Source: Bizionia sp. M204
Lineage (GTDB): Bacteria > Bacteroidota > Bacteroidia > Flavobacteriales > Flavobacteriaceae
NCBI RefSeq assembly: GCF_023205095.1
Contig: NZ_CP046242.1
Coordinates: forward strand, 124,001-188,000
Reading direction: 5' to 3'
Length of the DNA stretch: 64,000 nucleotides
This document shows positions 8,620 to 17,805 of the stretch, piece by piece (the stretch's first letter is position 1; every line of letters begins with the position of its first letter). The notes beneath the pieces were generated by a model, which had not been told where the DNA came from, made no database searches, and was given only the letters and a program-made list of their open reading frames with translations. The position numbers and the translations under genes were made by a program.

Positions 8620-10392
8620 ATGCGACATTTAAAAAAAACATCAGATAAAAAGGATAACTCACAGCCGAGAGTCACCATGAAACAGGCTTTTAAAACCATA
8701 ATTTGGCCAAGACGAAATTTGGTTTTTATTGGTCTCCTTTTGATTGTAATCAGAAGTTTATCGGGTTTGGTTCTACCATGGCAAAGTAAAGTTTTACTAG
8801 ATGAGGTGGTTCCAAATAAAGATACGTCGCAATTATACACCTTAATCGCCATTGTAATTGGTGCTATAACCATACAAGCCGTAACGTCCTTTTTATTAAC
8901 TAGAATATTAAGCGTTCAAGCGCAATATTTAATCAGCGAATTACGATCAAAAGTTCAGAAAAAGGTGCTTTCGCTGCCAATTAGTTTTTTTGATAATACC
9001 AAATCTGGTGCTTTAGTGTCTAGAATTATGAGCGATGTGGAAGGTGTCAGAAATTTAATTGGAACCGGTTTGGTGCAATTAGTTGGTGGTTCATTTACAG
9101 CTGTTGTATCCTTAATAATTTTAATAAAACTGAACGCTTGGATGACCTTGTTCGTGTTTGTGCCATTATCCATATTTGGTTATATCGCCTTGCGTGCCTT
9201 CAAATTTATTCGTCCAATTTTTAGAGCCCGTGGTAAAATTAATGCCGAAGTTACAGGCAGATTAACAGAAACTCTGGCTGGCGTTCGTGTAATAAAAGCG
9301 TTTAATGCTGAAGAACAAGAAAACACGGTTTTTGAAAAAGGAGTTGATAAATTATATCAAAACGTCAAAAAGAGTTTAACAGCAACCGCTTTAATGACGA
9401 GTTCTTCCACGTTTTTAATTGGTGTGGCAACTACTGGAATAATGGGAATGGGTGGTTATTATATGATGATAGGTGAAATGACCACAGGTGATTTTTTATT
9501 CTTCACATTAATCCTTGGTTTCATGATTGCTCCAATTGTACAAATGAGTAATATAGGAAGTCAATTAACGGAAGCCCTTGCTGGATTAGATAGAACGGAA
9601 GAGCTTATGAATATGACGGCTGAAGAGGATAACAAAGCTAGACATATTGAATTGAATACCATAAAAGGAGCTATTGAATTTGATGACGTATCTTTTTCAT
9701 ATGAAGAAGGCAAAAACGTATTACACAACATCAGCTTTAAAGCGCCTGCTGGTTCTGTAACGGCTTTGGTTGGAAGTTCTGGTTCTGGAAAATCCACTAT
9801 TGCGGGACTTTCAGCAACGTTTTTAACACCAAAATCTGGTAAAGTGACCATTGATAATCACGATTTATCACAGGTTAAATTAAGTAGTTTCCGGAAGTAT
9901 TTAGGTGTCGTGCTGCAAGACGAATTTTTATTTGAAGGTAGCATTCGTGAGAACATCATGTTTCCAAGACCCAATGCCACTGAAGCCGATGTACAAAAAG
10001 CGGTAAAAGCCGCTTATGTCAATGAATTTACGGATCGTTTTGATGACGGTTTAGAAACCTTAATAGGCGAGAGAGGTGTGAAATTATCTGGTGGTCAACG
10101 ACAACGTTTAGCTATTGCTCGTGCTATTTTAGCAAACCCAAACATTATTATTTTAGATGAAGCGACGTCTAGTTTAGATACCGAAAGTGAAGCGCTAATT
10201 CAAAAAAGTTTAAATGAATTAGTTAAAAACAGAACCACTATTGTTATTGCTCACCGATTAAGTACCATTAGAAAAGCAGACCAAATTTTAGTCATAGAAG
10301 CTGGACATATACTGGAACGTGGTACACATGACCAATTGATAGCTAAAGAAGGCAGATATTATGAATTATACACGTATCAGGCTAAAATTTAA
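8620..10392 (+). CDS. ABC transporter, fused permease and ATPase (MsbA/type I exporter class)
   Basis: 590 residues. An N-terminal six-helix ABC membrane domain (about 40-320) is followed by a nucleotide-binding domain with Walker A GSSGSGKST (about 385), Q-loop LQDEF, signature LSGGQRQR (about 489), Walker B IIILDEATSSLD (about 510) and the switch histidine in AHRLST. One gene carries one full half-transporter, which works as a homodimer in the inner membrane and exports lipids, drugs or peptides; the substrate cannot be read from sequence. The ATG at 8620 is preferred over a TTG at 8599 that would sit nearly on the -7 box. Confidence 0.93.
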   Translation: MRHLKKTSDKKDNSQPRVTMKQAFKTIIWPRRNLVFIGLLLIVIRSLSGLVLPWQSKVLLDEVVPNKDTSQLYTLIAIVIGAITIQAVTSFLLTRILSVQAQYLISELRSKVQKKVLSLPISFFDNTKSGALVSRIMSDVEGVRNLIGTGLVQLVGGSFTAVVSLIILIKLNAWMTLFVFVPLSIFGYIALRAFKFIRPIFRARGKINAEVTGRLTETLAGVRVIKAFNAEEQENTVFEKGVDKLYQNVKKSLTATALMTSSSTFLIGVATTGIMGMGGYYMMIGEMTTGDFLFFTLILGFMIAPIVQMSNIGSQLTEALAGLDRTEELMNMTAEEDNKARHIELNTIKGAIEFDDVSFSYEEGKNVLHNISFKAPAGSVTALVGSSGSGKSTIAGLSATFLTPKSGKVTIDNHDLSQVKLSSFRKYLGVVLQDEFLFEGSIRENIMFPRPNATEADVQKAVKAAYVNEFTDRFDDGLETLIGERGVKLSGGQRQRLAIARAILANPNIIILDEATSSLDTESEALIQKSLNELVKNRTTIVIAHRLSTIRKADQILVIEAGHILERGTHDQLIAKEGRYYELYTYQAKI

Positions 10393-10472
10393 CAGGTTGA
10401 AAAGAATAGAAACCGAAATATATTCTGAATTTAGAAAACAATTCCATTTCACACAATCTATGTATAGAACGC

Positions 10473-10480
10473 TATCTTTG
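10473..10480 (+). promoter_or_regulatory. -7 promoter box almost abutting the radical SAM start codon
   Basis: TATCTTTG ends only 4 bases before the ATG at 10485, so transcription should begin at or next to the start codon and give a leaderless message. The same box is kept in the dead copy at 7273-7280. Confidence 0.6.
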
Positions 10481-10484
10481 CATC

Positions 10485-12341
10485 ATGCCATCTAAAATCC
10501 TATTTATTACGCCACCCTTTACGCAGTTAAATACAGCCTATCCTGCAACGGCTTATTTAAAAGGGTTTTTAGAAGAACAACAAATATCTGTTGCACATTG
10601 CGATTTGAGTATCGAGCTGTTTACCGCCATTTTTACGAGCGAATTCCTACAGCTTATGTTTCAGGAAGCAGCAGACATGGAAAACGATCAATATCCGGAA
10701 ATGAACAGGATGAAACACCGCTACATTTCAAGAGTTGATGCTGTTCTCGCATTTCTTCAGAAACAAGATATTAAAACGGCCCATAAAATTTTAGAACCAC
10801 ATTTTTTACCTTTGGGACATAGGCTTTCCAAAGCGAATACAGAAATTATATGGGAAGTTGGAGACGTAGGTATTATAGACAAAGCCAAGCATTTTGGAAC
10901 CCTTTTTATTGAAGAAATAGGCGATTTTATACAAGCCAACGTGGACGAGTTTTTCGCGTTTACTAAATATGCGGAACAAATTGGAACATCTGCGAGTAGT
11001 TTTGATCAATTGGATGAGTTTTTAAGTTACCAACCAACAATTATTGAAGAGAAAATGTTGGATATTTTAGTAGAACAAATTGAAACCGAAACACCCAATT
11101 TAGTTTGTTTTACCATTCCATTTCCAGGGAATTTATTTGCTGCTTTGCGTTGTGCACAATTTATAAAACAGCTTTTTCCAGATATTCATGTGGCTTTTGG
11201 TGGTGGCTATTGCAATACCGAATTACGATCGCTTACAGATCCACGGATTTTTGAATTTGTGGACTTTATATCATTGGATGATGGCGAAGGTCCTTTACTT
11301 AAAATGGTTAATTATCTGGAAGGTCATATTTCTATAGATGATTTAGAACGCACATTTGTTTTAGAACAGGAGGCCGTTAGCTATAAAAATAAAGTTCCAA
11401 ACACTATTTATCATCATAGAAATCTACCGGCACCAGATTATTCCGGATTACCTTTTGATAAGTATGTGTCTTTTTTAGATGTTGTAAATCCTATGCATAG
11501 AATGTGGACGGATGCAAGATGGAATAAATTAACCATTTCTCATGGTTGTTACTGGAAGCAATGCACGTTTTGCGATGTGAGCTTGGATTATATTGGAAAC
11601 TATCAAAACACAACAGCTGAAGATTTAGTTGATAAAATTGAAAAAATAATAAAAGACACCGGTATAACCAGTTTCCATTTTGTTGATGAAGCGGCTCCGC
11701 CTAAAATGCTCCGTGCGTTATCTAATACCTTACTAGAAAGAGGTGTAAATATTACGTGGTGGACAAATATTAGGTTCGAAAAAACCTTCAATTTTGAATT
11801 GTGTCAGCTCATGGCAAAATCGGGTTGTATTGCGGTAACTGGCGGACTGGAAGTGGCTTCAGATAGATTATTGTCCAAAATGAAAAAAGGTGTGGATATT
11901 GCCCAAGTTACACGCGTAACTCATAATTTTTCTCAAAACAATATCATGGTCCATGCCTATTTAATGTATGGATTTCCAACTCAAACGGAGCAAGAAACCA
12001 TCGATTCTTTAGAAGTGGTAAAACAGTTATTTGAACGCAACTGTATTCAGTCTGCATATTGGCATCAATTTACAACCACTATTCACAGTCCCATTGGTCA
12101 GAATCCAGAAGCGTTTGGAATAGAAATAACAGGACCTGTTTTTGAAGGATTTGCTAAAAATGATTTATACCACCAAGATCCGAAAGGTGCTAATCATCCT
12201 ATATATACCAAAGGGTTAAACTTGGCGCTACATAATTATTTAAATAAGGCAGGTTTTGAAAAGAGTATGTCAAGTTGGTTTGATTTTCCGGTTCCTAACA
12301 CCACACATCCAAAAGATTTGATTGCGAGTTTCTTGGATTAG
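10485..12341 (+). CDS. B12-binding-domain radical SAM protein
   Basis: 618 residues. The N-terminal ILFITPPFTQLN...YPATAYLKGFL and the FGGGYC loop region match a cobalamin-binding-like Rossmann domain (to about residue 260). A radical SAM domain follows, with the cluster motif GCYWKQCTFCD near residue 353, then VDEAAPP and GGLEVASDR. The three cysteines are spaced CX4CX2C rather than the usual CX3CX2C. The reaction is unknown; such proteins often do methylation or C-C chemistry on lipids or cofactors. The start is fixed by a conserved N-terminus and the -7 box just upstream. A 40-codon open stretch in another frame follows the stop. Confidence 0.88.
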   Translation: MPSKILFITPPFTQLNTAYPATAYLKGFLEEQQISVAHCDLSIELFTAIFTSEFLQLMFQEAADMENDQYPEMNRMKHRYISRVDAVLAFLQKQDIKTAHKILEPHFLPLGHRLSKANTEIIWEVGDVGIIDKAKHFGTLFIEEIGDFIQANVDEFFAFTKYAEQIGTSASSFDQLDEFLSYQPTIIEEKMLDILVEQIETETPNLVCFTIPFPGNLFAALRCAQFIKQLFPDIHVAFGGGYCNTELRSLTDPRIFEFVDFISLDDGEGPLLKMVNYLEGHISIDDLERTFVLEQEAVSYKNKVPNTIYHHRNLPAPDYSGLPFDKYVSFLDVVNPMHRMWTDARWNKLTISHGCYWKQCTFCDVSLDYIGNYQNTTAEDLVDKIEKIIKDTGITSFHFVDEAAPPKMLRALSNTLLERGVNITWWTNIRFEKTFNFELCQLMAKSGCIAVTGGLEVASDRLLSKMKKGVDIAQVTRVTHNFSQNNIMVHAYLMYGFPTQTEQETIDSLEVVKQLFERNCIQSAYWHQFTTTIHSPIGQNPEAFGIEITGPVFEGFAKNDLYHQDPKGANHPIYTKGLNLALHNYLNKAGFEKSMSSWFDFPVPNTTHPKDLIASFLD

Positions 12342-12400
12342 CAGGCGGTAATGATCAACCAGGATTTGAATATGGTTGTTGTGCTATTCATGCATTTAAC

Positions 12401-13435
12401 TTATTCGCTTTTCTTGCACTTTATGATTTTTACAATTCTATTAATTACAATTTGCGATAAATTCCAATTGTATCCATCAAAATTGGTCGTGTTCATAAAT
12501 TGCACAACAACTGTATCTATCTCATTATGGTATTCCGCAAGACATTGATAGCCTGGAAGTAAACCACCATGTTCATAAACGTAAGAGTAAATTTCCTGTT
12601 CACCTTCATTAAATACAGTGCCATCATTCAGGGCGCGTAAAAATATACCAACATCCTGTGCTGTAGCAATCATTAAACCAGAATAATCCGTTTTTATGTC
12701 ATTTTCTATTCCCACATAATACCCGCTCATAACATCGTCTATATTTACATCGTGTAGGGAGCCGAAGGTATTGTTGAGGTTGAGCGGAATTAATATTTCT
12801 TCTTTAATATATTGTTGATGGCTATAACCCACAACTTTATCTATTAGATCGGAGATTAGCATATAATTAGTGTTGGAATATTCATACCCTTTATCTGGTT
12901 TAAAACTAGCTGGTAAATCAAGCGCATATTCCAACTTTTCTTGCCTAGTTTCTGGTGGATTAACCCAATAATTTGGAAAATTGGTAAAATTTGGAATGCC
13001 ACTTCGATGTTGCAACATCATTCGCAACGTAATTTCATTGGCATTTTCAATTCTTCCAATGAGTTCTGGAAAGTAGTCCGCTAAAGTTTTATCCAAGGAC
13101 AAACGCTTTGCTTTTATTAATTTGGTTGCAGCTACGGCAACAAATAATTTGGTAATGCTACCAATTTTGAACAAAGCATCTGGTTTGGCCGGAATTTTAT
13201 TTTCTCGGTCGTGCCAACCAGCAGTATAAAATTTAGGAGGTTTGCCTGCTTCGTCTACATAAACAATCATGCCATCAACGCCATGGGTAATAGCTTCTTC
13301 TACTTGTTCCTGAACCGTATCAGGCAGTGGTAATATCCATGCCTTGACCAAAACCCAAGGTACGAACCATAGGGAACTTATACTTGCAATAATAAAAAGT
13401 ATTCTAAATGTGCGTTTTGGTTGTTTCTTGTTCAT
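12401..13435 (-). CDS. serine hydrolase of the beta-lactamase/PBP (class C-like) family
   Basis: 344 residues from the ATG at 13435. An N-terminal membrane anchor or signal (about 8-30) precedes a class C beta-lactamase-like fold: nucleophile motif SITK (about 88), Tyr motif YSNTNY and a late HGG at the place of KTG. Such proteins act in the periplasm as D-Ala peptidases, esterases or lactamase relatives; real lactam hydrolysis cannot be claimed. It converges on the radical SAM gene; an open frame antisense to its 3' end is a shadow. Confidence 0.88.
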   Translation of the reverse strand: MNKKQPKRTFRILFIIASISSLWFVPWVLVKAWILPLPDTVQEQVEEAITHGVDGMIVYVDEAGKPPKFYTAGWHDRENKIPAKPDALFKIGSITKLFVAVAATKLIKAKRLSLDKTLADYFPELIGRIENANEITLRMMLQHRSGIPNFTNFPNYWVNPPETRQEKLEYALDLPASFKPDKGYEYSNTNYMLISDLIDKVVGYSHQQYIKEEILIPLNLNNTFGSLHDVNIDDVMSGYYVGIENDIKTDYSGLMIATAQDVGIFLRALNDGTVFNEGEQEIYSYVYEHGGLLPGYQCLAEYHNEIDTVVVQFMNTTNFDGYNWNLSQIVINRIVKIIKCKKSE

Positions 13436-13439
13436 AATA

Positions 13440-13637
13440 TTATTTCCTTTTAACACCAAAATTTCGTTGTTTTACAAGTGTGCTTCCTAGACACGGATTT
13501 CCAAACTACTGAAAGGTGTCTGTTATATAAGAGGTATTTTGGTTAATAGTATCACTTACTTTCCACAGAATGGTGTTTTGAGAATTCCCTTGAAAGCTTA
13601 ATAGAAATAGAGAAATGATTAAAGAACTTCTTTTCAT
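13440..13637 (-). pseudogene. remnant of a TraB/GumN-family gene with internal stop
   Basis: ATG at 13637 opens a secretion signal (SLIISLFLLSFQGNSQ) and then NTILWKVSDTINQNTSYI, the usual start of flavobacterial TraB/GumN proteins. The next residues read TFQ-stop-FGN, where relatives have TFHQFGN, so a CAG has probably become TAG at 13506-13508. The open frame continues only about 20 codons more before another stop at 13440-13442; the rest of the roughly 280-residue protein, including the conserved catalytic-like motifs, is gone. The family match is from memory of the N-terminus, hence moderate confidence. Confidence 0.65.
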
Positions 13638-13652
13638 TTGTACAAAAGATTG

Positions 13653-14246
13653 TTAATGGATTATTTGATTTAAAAAATCGCCAAGATGAACTTGGTTACG
13701 CTTTATCATTTCGGATTTGGCTATTTCAAAATCTACCGCTTGCCTGTTTTGCGAGAGTTTAAATTTACCTTCCCAATGGGTAATTGTAATTTTAAAACCT
13801 GATACATAGGGAAGATATGTGTCCATATCTGGATCATCTTTATCTAATGTGTAGTTGTGATGCGGTTGCTCTAAAAACTCTGTCATAGCAACCATAGTTT
13901 GCTTAATGCTTTCTGGGTCTTCAATTTCTGAAACGACGCCTTCAACGTGCACTTTTACATAATTCCAAGTTGGTAACTGTTTGGTTGTATAAATACTTGG
14001 TGAAATATAACATTGTGGTCCCGAAAAGATAACAGTTACCTTATTATGGTTTTTCAGTAACGCGGCATGTGGATTATGTGCATCCAGATGACCAATTAAC
14101 TCGTTGTTTTTATAAATTAATGGAATATGGGTTATTAACGGTTCGTTGTTTGAAACTGAAATAACAGTTGCCAACGGATAAGCATGTATCACATGAATTA
14201 AATGCTTTTTATTACTATCTTGATGTTGTTTTGGTGGATAACTCAA
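13653..14246 (-). CDS. PaiB-like FMN-binding split-barrel protein
   Basis: 197 residues, close to the PaiB family. Hallmarks: an N-terminal H-x-Y-P segment (HAYPLATVISV), THIPLIY, GHLDAHNPHAALL, FSGPQCYISPSIY and the conserved PTWNYVKVHVEG, which line the FMN/dimer interface in this family. PaiB is described as a negative regulator of sporulation and protease genes in Bacillus; in Bacteroidota its function is untested, and flavin or heme binding is only inferred. It is a single gene, divergent from radC. Confidence 0.85.
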   Translation of the reverse strand: MSYPPKQHQDSNKKHLIHVIHAYPLATVISVSNNEPLITHIPLIYKNNELIGHLDAHNPHAALLKNHNKVTVIFSGPQCYISPSIYTTKQLPTWNYVKVHVEGVVSEIEDPESIKQTMVAMTEFLEQPHHNYTLDKDDPDMDTYLPYVSGFKITITHWEGKFKLSQNRQAVDFEIAKSEMIKRNQVHLGDFLNQIIH

Positions 14247-14290
14247 AATTTTGGTTTTGCTTTTACGGATTTATTTAAGTGACTAATTAA

Positions 14291-14321
14291 TTGCAGTTGA
14301 AATTTACAATATTTATCTTTA
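14291..14321 (+). promoter_or_regulatory. promoter of radC (TTG, 20 bp, TATCTTTA)
   Basis: A -33-like TTG at 14291-14293 is followed after 20 bases by TATCTTTA (14314-14321), one base off TAnnTTTG. The box ends 4 bases before the ATG at 14326, again predicting a leaderless message. Confidence 0.5.
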
Positions 14322-14325
14322 ACCT

Positions 14326-15024
14326 ATGCCAGAAAAAGCACCCTCAATATCCATTAAAAATTGGTCGCAGGACGATCAGCCTCGCGAAAAACTGCGCGAC
14401 AAAGGTAAAGCTGCTTTAAGTGATGCCGAATTGGTTGCCATTATTATAGGTTCTGGCAATCGGGATGAAAGCGCTTTGGATTTATGCAAGCGTATTTTAG
14501 CAAGTGTGGATAATAATTTAAATCAGTTGGGTAAGTTAAGTATTAAACAACTTATGGATTTCAAAGGTATTGGTGAAGCAAAAGCCATATCTATTGCAGC
14601 TGCCATGGAGTTGGGTAGAAGACGTAGAGGTGAAGAAGCTCTGGAACGTAAAAAAATTACATCCAGTGTGTCCGTTTTTGAACTCATGCAACCTATTATA
14701 GGCGAATTACCACATGAGGAATTCTGGATTATTTATTTAAATAATGCCAACAAGGTCATTCAAAAACAACAATTGAGTAAAGGTGGAATTACAGGAACTT
14801 TGGTAGATGTAAGATTGGTACTTAAAAATGCATTAGAGTTTGGAGCGGTAGGAATAATACTAGCACACAACCATCCGTCGGGAACCTTAAAACCTAGCGA
14901 AGCCGATAAGCAAATTACACAAAAATTAAAAAAAGCAGGCGAAAGTTTAGATATTAAAGTATTGGATCATCTTATAGTAACAGAAAAGGCCTATTTTAGC
15001 TTTGCAGATGATAACTTACTGTAA
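14326..15024 (+). CDS. radC: RadC-like JAB domain protein
   Basis: 232 residues, full family length. An N-terminal UPF0758/HhH part with DKGKAALSDAELVAIIIGSG and GIGEAKA is followed by an MPN/JAMM domain with the metal site HNHPSG...D (HNHPSGTLKPSEADK). It was named for DNA repair, but that role has been questioned; the JAMM site suggests a peptidase- or nuclease-like function. Its last base overlaps the ATG of the following deacetylase-like gene, so the two are co-transcribed. Confidence 0.92.
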   Translation: MPEKAPSISIKNWSQDDQPREKLRDKGKAALSDAELVAIIIGSGNRDESALDLCKRILASVDNNLNQLGKLSIKQLMDFKGIGEAKAISIAAAMELGRRRRGEEALERKKITSSVSVFELMQPIIGELPHEEFWIIYLNNANKVIQKQQLSKGGITGTLVDVRLVLKNALEFGAVGIILAHNHPSGTLKPSEADKQITQKLKKAGESLDIKVLDHLIVTEKAYFSFADDNLL

Positions 15025-16326
15025 TGATTCTCATATACACGCCCAACATAACACCACGAATTAAGTATGCATTTAAGCATATTTTTACCCGTATCTTAAA
15101 GGTTCCAGTTTCATTTACAAGCACTGTAGAAGCGTTTATTTCCCATAATTCCATTAAAATTTCCTACGCCAAACAACCACTAGGAAACGAGTTATTTATA
15201 AAAAGTCATGAACTTCTTTTTGAACAAGGCTTATCAGATGTTGAGGTGCAAGTACATGATTGGGAGGAAACCAAATGTTTTTTTACAACCAACGATAAGA
15301 GCTGTATACCTTTTGATATGTTTGCGGCTACGTTTTACTTATTAAGTCGCTATGAAGAGTATTTACCACATGTAAAAGATGAATATGGTCGTTTTACGGC
15401 TGAAGAAAGTTTAGCCTTTAAATATGGATTTCTCCATCAGCCAGTAGTGGATATTTGGGCCTATAAATTCAAACAAATATTAGAGAATCAATACCCGGAT
15501 TTTGTGTTTCCAAATAAAACCTATGCCGTAAAACCAATTATTGATGTGCCTTCAGCATTCAGTTTTAAAGCGAAAGGTTTAATGCGCACAATTGGTGGTA
15601 CGCTTAAGGATTTATTAAGCTTTAAATTTCACAGATTATATATGCGTTTTATGGTGTTATTGGGATTTAAACACGATCCAGATGATACGTTTAAATATAT
15701 TATAAATCGGCAAAAACAGCGTAAAAATAAATTTTTGTTTTTCTTTTTAATAGGTGATTATTCCACATATGATAAAGGGGTAAATGCACAAAAAGAAAGA
15801 ATTTATATCCCTAATAAAACAAGTGGCAGACTATTGCCAAGTGGGACTTAAAGCATCATTTTTTGCTTTGGATAATATGGCTATTCTGAAGAAGGAAAAG
15901 CTCCGGATGGAATCTATTTTAAACACGTCATTATTAGCATCTAGACAATCTTTCTCTAAATTAAATTTGCCTATTTCCTATAGGAATTTGGTGGAATTAG
16001 AAATTTTGGAAGATTATACCATGGGTTATGTTAATTACAGCGGTTTCCGAGCAGGAACCTGTACGCCATTTTTCTTTTATGATTTGGATTTTGAAATTCA
16101 AACGCCGCTAAAGATAACGGCATACCACGTTATGGATTATACGCTTTTAAAGCATAATTCGTTACTGGATAAAAAGGAATCTCTGTTGCGTGTAATTAAC
16201 CAAGTGAAGCAAGTAAATGGTGAGTTTGTATCTGTTTTTCATAACTATACGTTTAGTGATTTAGAACGCTGGAGGGGCTTTAAAGAATTGTTTAATATGA
16301 TATTAGATTCAGCAAATGAAGATTAA
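15024..16326 (+). pseudogene. polysaccharide deacetylase-like protein (DUF7033 type), frameshifted
   Basis: Two open frames make one protein. The first (15024-15851) gives a DUF7033-like N-terminal half with FDMFAATFYLLSRYEEY and PIIDVPSAFS, reaching LIGDYSTYDKG. The second (15784-16326) resumes with KKEFISLIKQVADYCQVGLK and ends in a deacetylase-like C-terminal half with GYVNYSGFRAGTC and VFHNYTFSD. Reading changes frame near 15785-15797, in an A-rich stretch, so either a one- or two-base indel broke the gene or the base call is wrong. It overlaps radC upstream and the HAD gene downstream by a few bases, so its operon place is intact. Family name from memory. Confidence 0.75.
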
Positions 16327-17005
16327 CGGCATTACAGATATTTTTTTCGATTTAGATCATACACTTTGGGATTTTGATAAAAATTCAGCTTTAGCATTTC
16401 AGAAAATTTTCAACACTCATAACATAGATGTTGATATTCATGATTTTCTAAAAGTTTACGAGCCCATAAATTTAAGCTATTGGAAATTGTATAGAGAGGA
16501 TCAGATTGATAAAGAATCATTGCGATATAGACGTTTAAAAGAAAGTTTTGATGCTATAAACGCCATAATTCATGACGATATTATTAATCAATTGGCTATA
16601 GATTATATTGTAAGTTTACCAACATTTAATCATTTGTTTGATGGTACTTTTGATTTGTTAAATTATTTACAACCGCATTATAAAATGCATATAATTACCA
16701 ATGGTTTCCAGGAGGCACAAGATAAAAAGATGGAACAATCCAAAATATCAAAATACTTTAAAACCGTTACCAATTCTGAACTAGCAGGCGTTAAAAAACC
16801 CAATCCTATAATTTTTGATTATGCCATTAATAAAGCCGAAGCCGATAAATCCAAGAGCTTAATGATTGGTGATAATTTGGAAGCTGATGTGTTAGGAGCG
16901 TTAAATTTTGGTATGGATGCTATTTGTTTTAACTATCATGGACTGAAAATTGATAGTAGTATAAAACAAGTTACAAATTTGATGGATTTAAAAGCCTATT
17001 TATAA
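16316..17005 (+). CDS. HAD-superfamily hydrolase, YjjG-type pyrimidine 5'-nucleotidase
   Basis: 229 residues. Motif I FFDLDHTLWDFD (nucleophile and acid Asp), motif II IITNGF, motif III Lys in KKPNP, motif IV GDNLEADVLGA: all four HAD motifs are present. LDHTLWDF and ITNGFQEAQ are typical of YjjG, which removes phosphate from non-canonical pyrimidine nucleotides in the cytoplasm. It overlaps the end of the deacetylase-like gene by 11 bases and probably belongs to the radC operon. Confidence 0.9.
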   Translation: MKINGITDIFFDLDHTLWDFDKNSALAFQKIFNTHNIDVDIHDFLKVYEPINLSYWKLYREDQIDKESLRYRRLKESFDAINAIIHDDIINQLAIDYIVSLPTFNHLFDGTFDLLNYLQPHYKMHIITNGFQEAQDKKMEQSKISKYFKTVTNSELAGVKKPNPIIFDYAINKAEADKSKSLMIGDNLEADVLGALNFGMDAICFNYHGLKIDSSIKQVTNLMDLKAYL

Positions 17006-17043
17006 TTTTAATGTATCTTTAATATTTACTTTTTATAAACATC

Positions 17044-17805
17044 ATGATAAAAAAAATCATCCTTTTACTCGTATTATTCATAACTGTGCAATTCGCTTTT
17101 TCTCAAAGTGAACTAGATCAATATAAGTATGTAATTGTACCAACTTCCTATGAATTTTCTAAAGAGCCCGATCAATATAGGCTAAACTCTTTAACCAAAT
17201 TTTTATTTGAAAAACAAGGTTTTATAGTCTTAATGAGTAATGAAGCTATACCTCAAGATTTAATAAATAATGGTTGTTTGGCATTGCGTGCTAATGTTAA
17301 TAAGGTTTCAGGATTATTAAAAACAAAACTTCAAATTCAATTACTTAATTGTTATCAAGAGGTCGTATTTTTATCTAAAATAGGCGAATCTCGAGATAAA
17401 AATTATATGGTTGCCTACAACCTTGCGTTACGTGACGCCTTTACTTCGTTTGATCGTTTATATTATAGTTATACTACTGATTCAGATCTTAAAATTATTG
17501 AGGTCGAGCCCATAGAATCTACGGTTGTTGATGTTTCTGATACTATAAGCGCTCAAACTATCACGGAAACTAAAGAAACAAATTTAGCTCATGCTTTAAC
17601 AGCACGAAAGAAAGATGGTAATAATTACGAGCTTCTCAATGATAAAGGAGATGTTGTTTATACCTTAATCTTTTCAGGTAAAGAGGCCTTTTATATGGTA
17701 GAGGGGATGCAAGCTACCGTTTATAAAAGAGCGGGTAATTGGGTTATAGCAAAAACTGTTTCAGACGGTTCGCTACAAGTGGAAACATTAAACGTTAGCT
17801 TTTAA
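17044..17805 (+). CDS. secreted protein of unknown function
   Basis: 253 residues with a clean signal peptide (KKIILLLVLFITVQFAFSQ, cut after about residue 20). No Cys lipobox. A region with YKYVIVPTSYEFSKEPDQYRLNSL, resembling small periplasmic proteins found only in Flavobacteriia, is followed by a Thr/Glu-rich linker (about 160-185) and a small beta-rich end. No known catalytic motif. It lies 38 bases after the HAD gene, with a near-consensus -7 TATCTTTA in the gap, and converges with rarA by 4 bases. Confidence 0.75.
   Translation: MIKKIILLLVLFITVQFAFSQSELDQYKYVIVPTSYEFSKEPDQYRLNSLTKFLFEKQGFIVLMSNEAIPQDLINNGCLALRANVNKVSGLLKTKLQIQLLNCYQEVVFLSKIGESRDKNYMVAYNLALRDAFTSFDRLYYSYTTDSDLKIIEVEPIESTVVDVSDTISAQTITETKETNLAHALTARKKDGNNYELLNDKGDVVYTLIFSGKEAFYMVEGMQATVYKRAGNWVIAKTVSDGSLQVETLNVSF

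Noticed and set aside
12351-12548. Plus-strand open frame of 65 codons
   Set aside because: It lies antisense to the end of the serine hydrolase gene and resembles no known protein.
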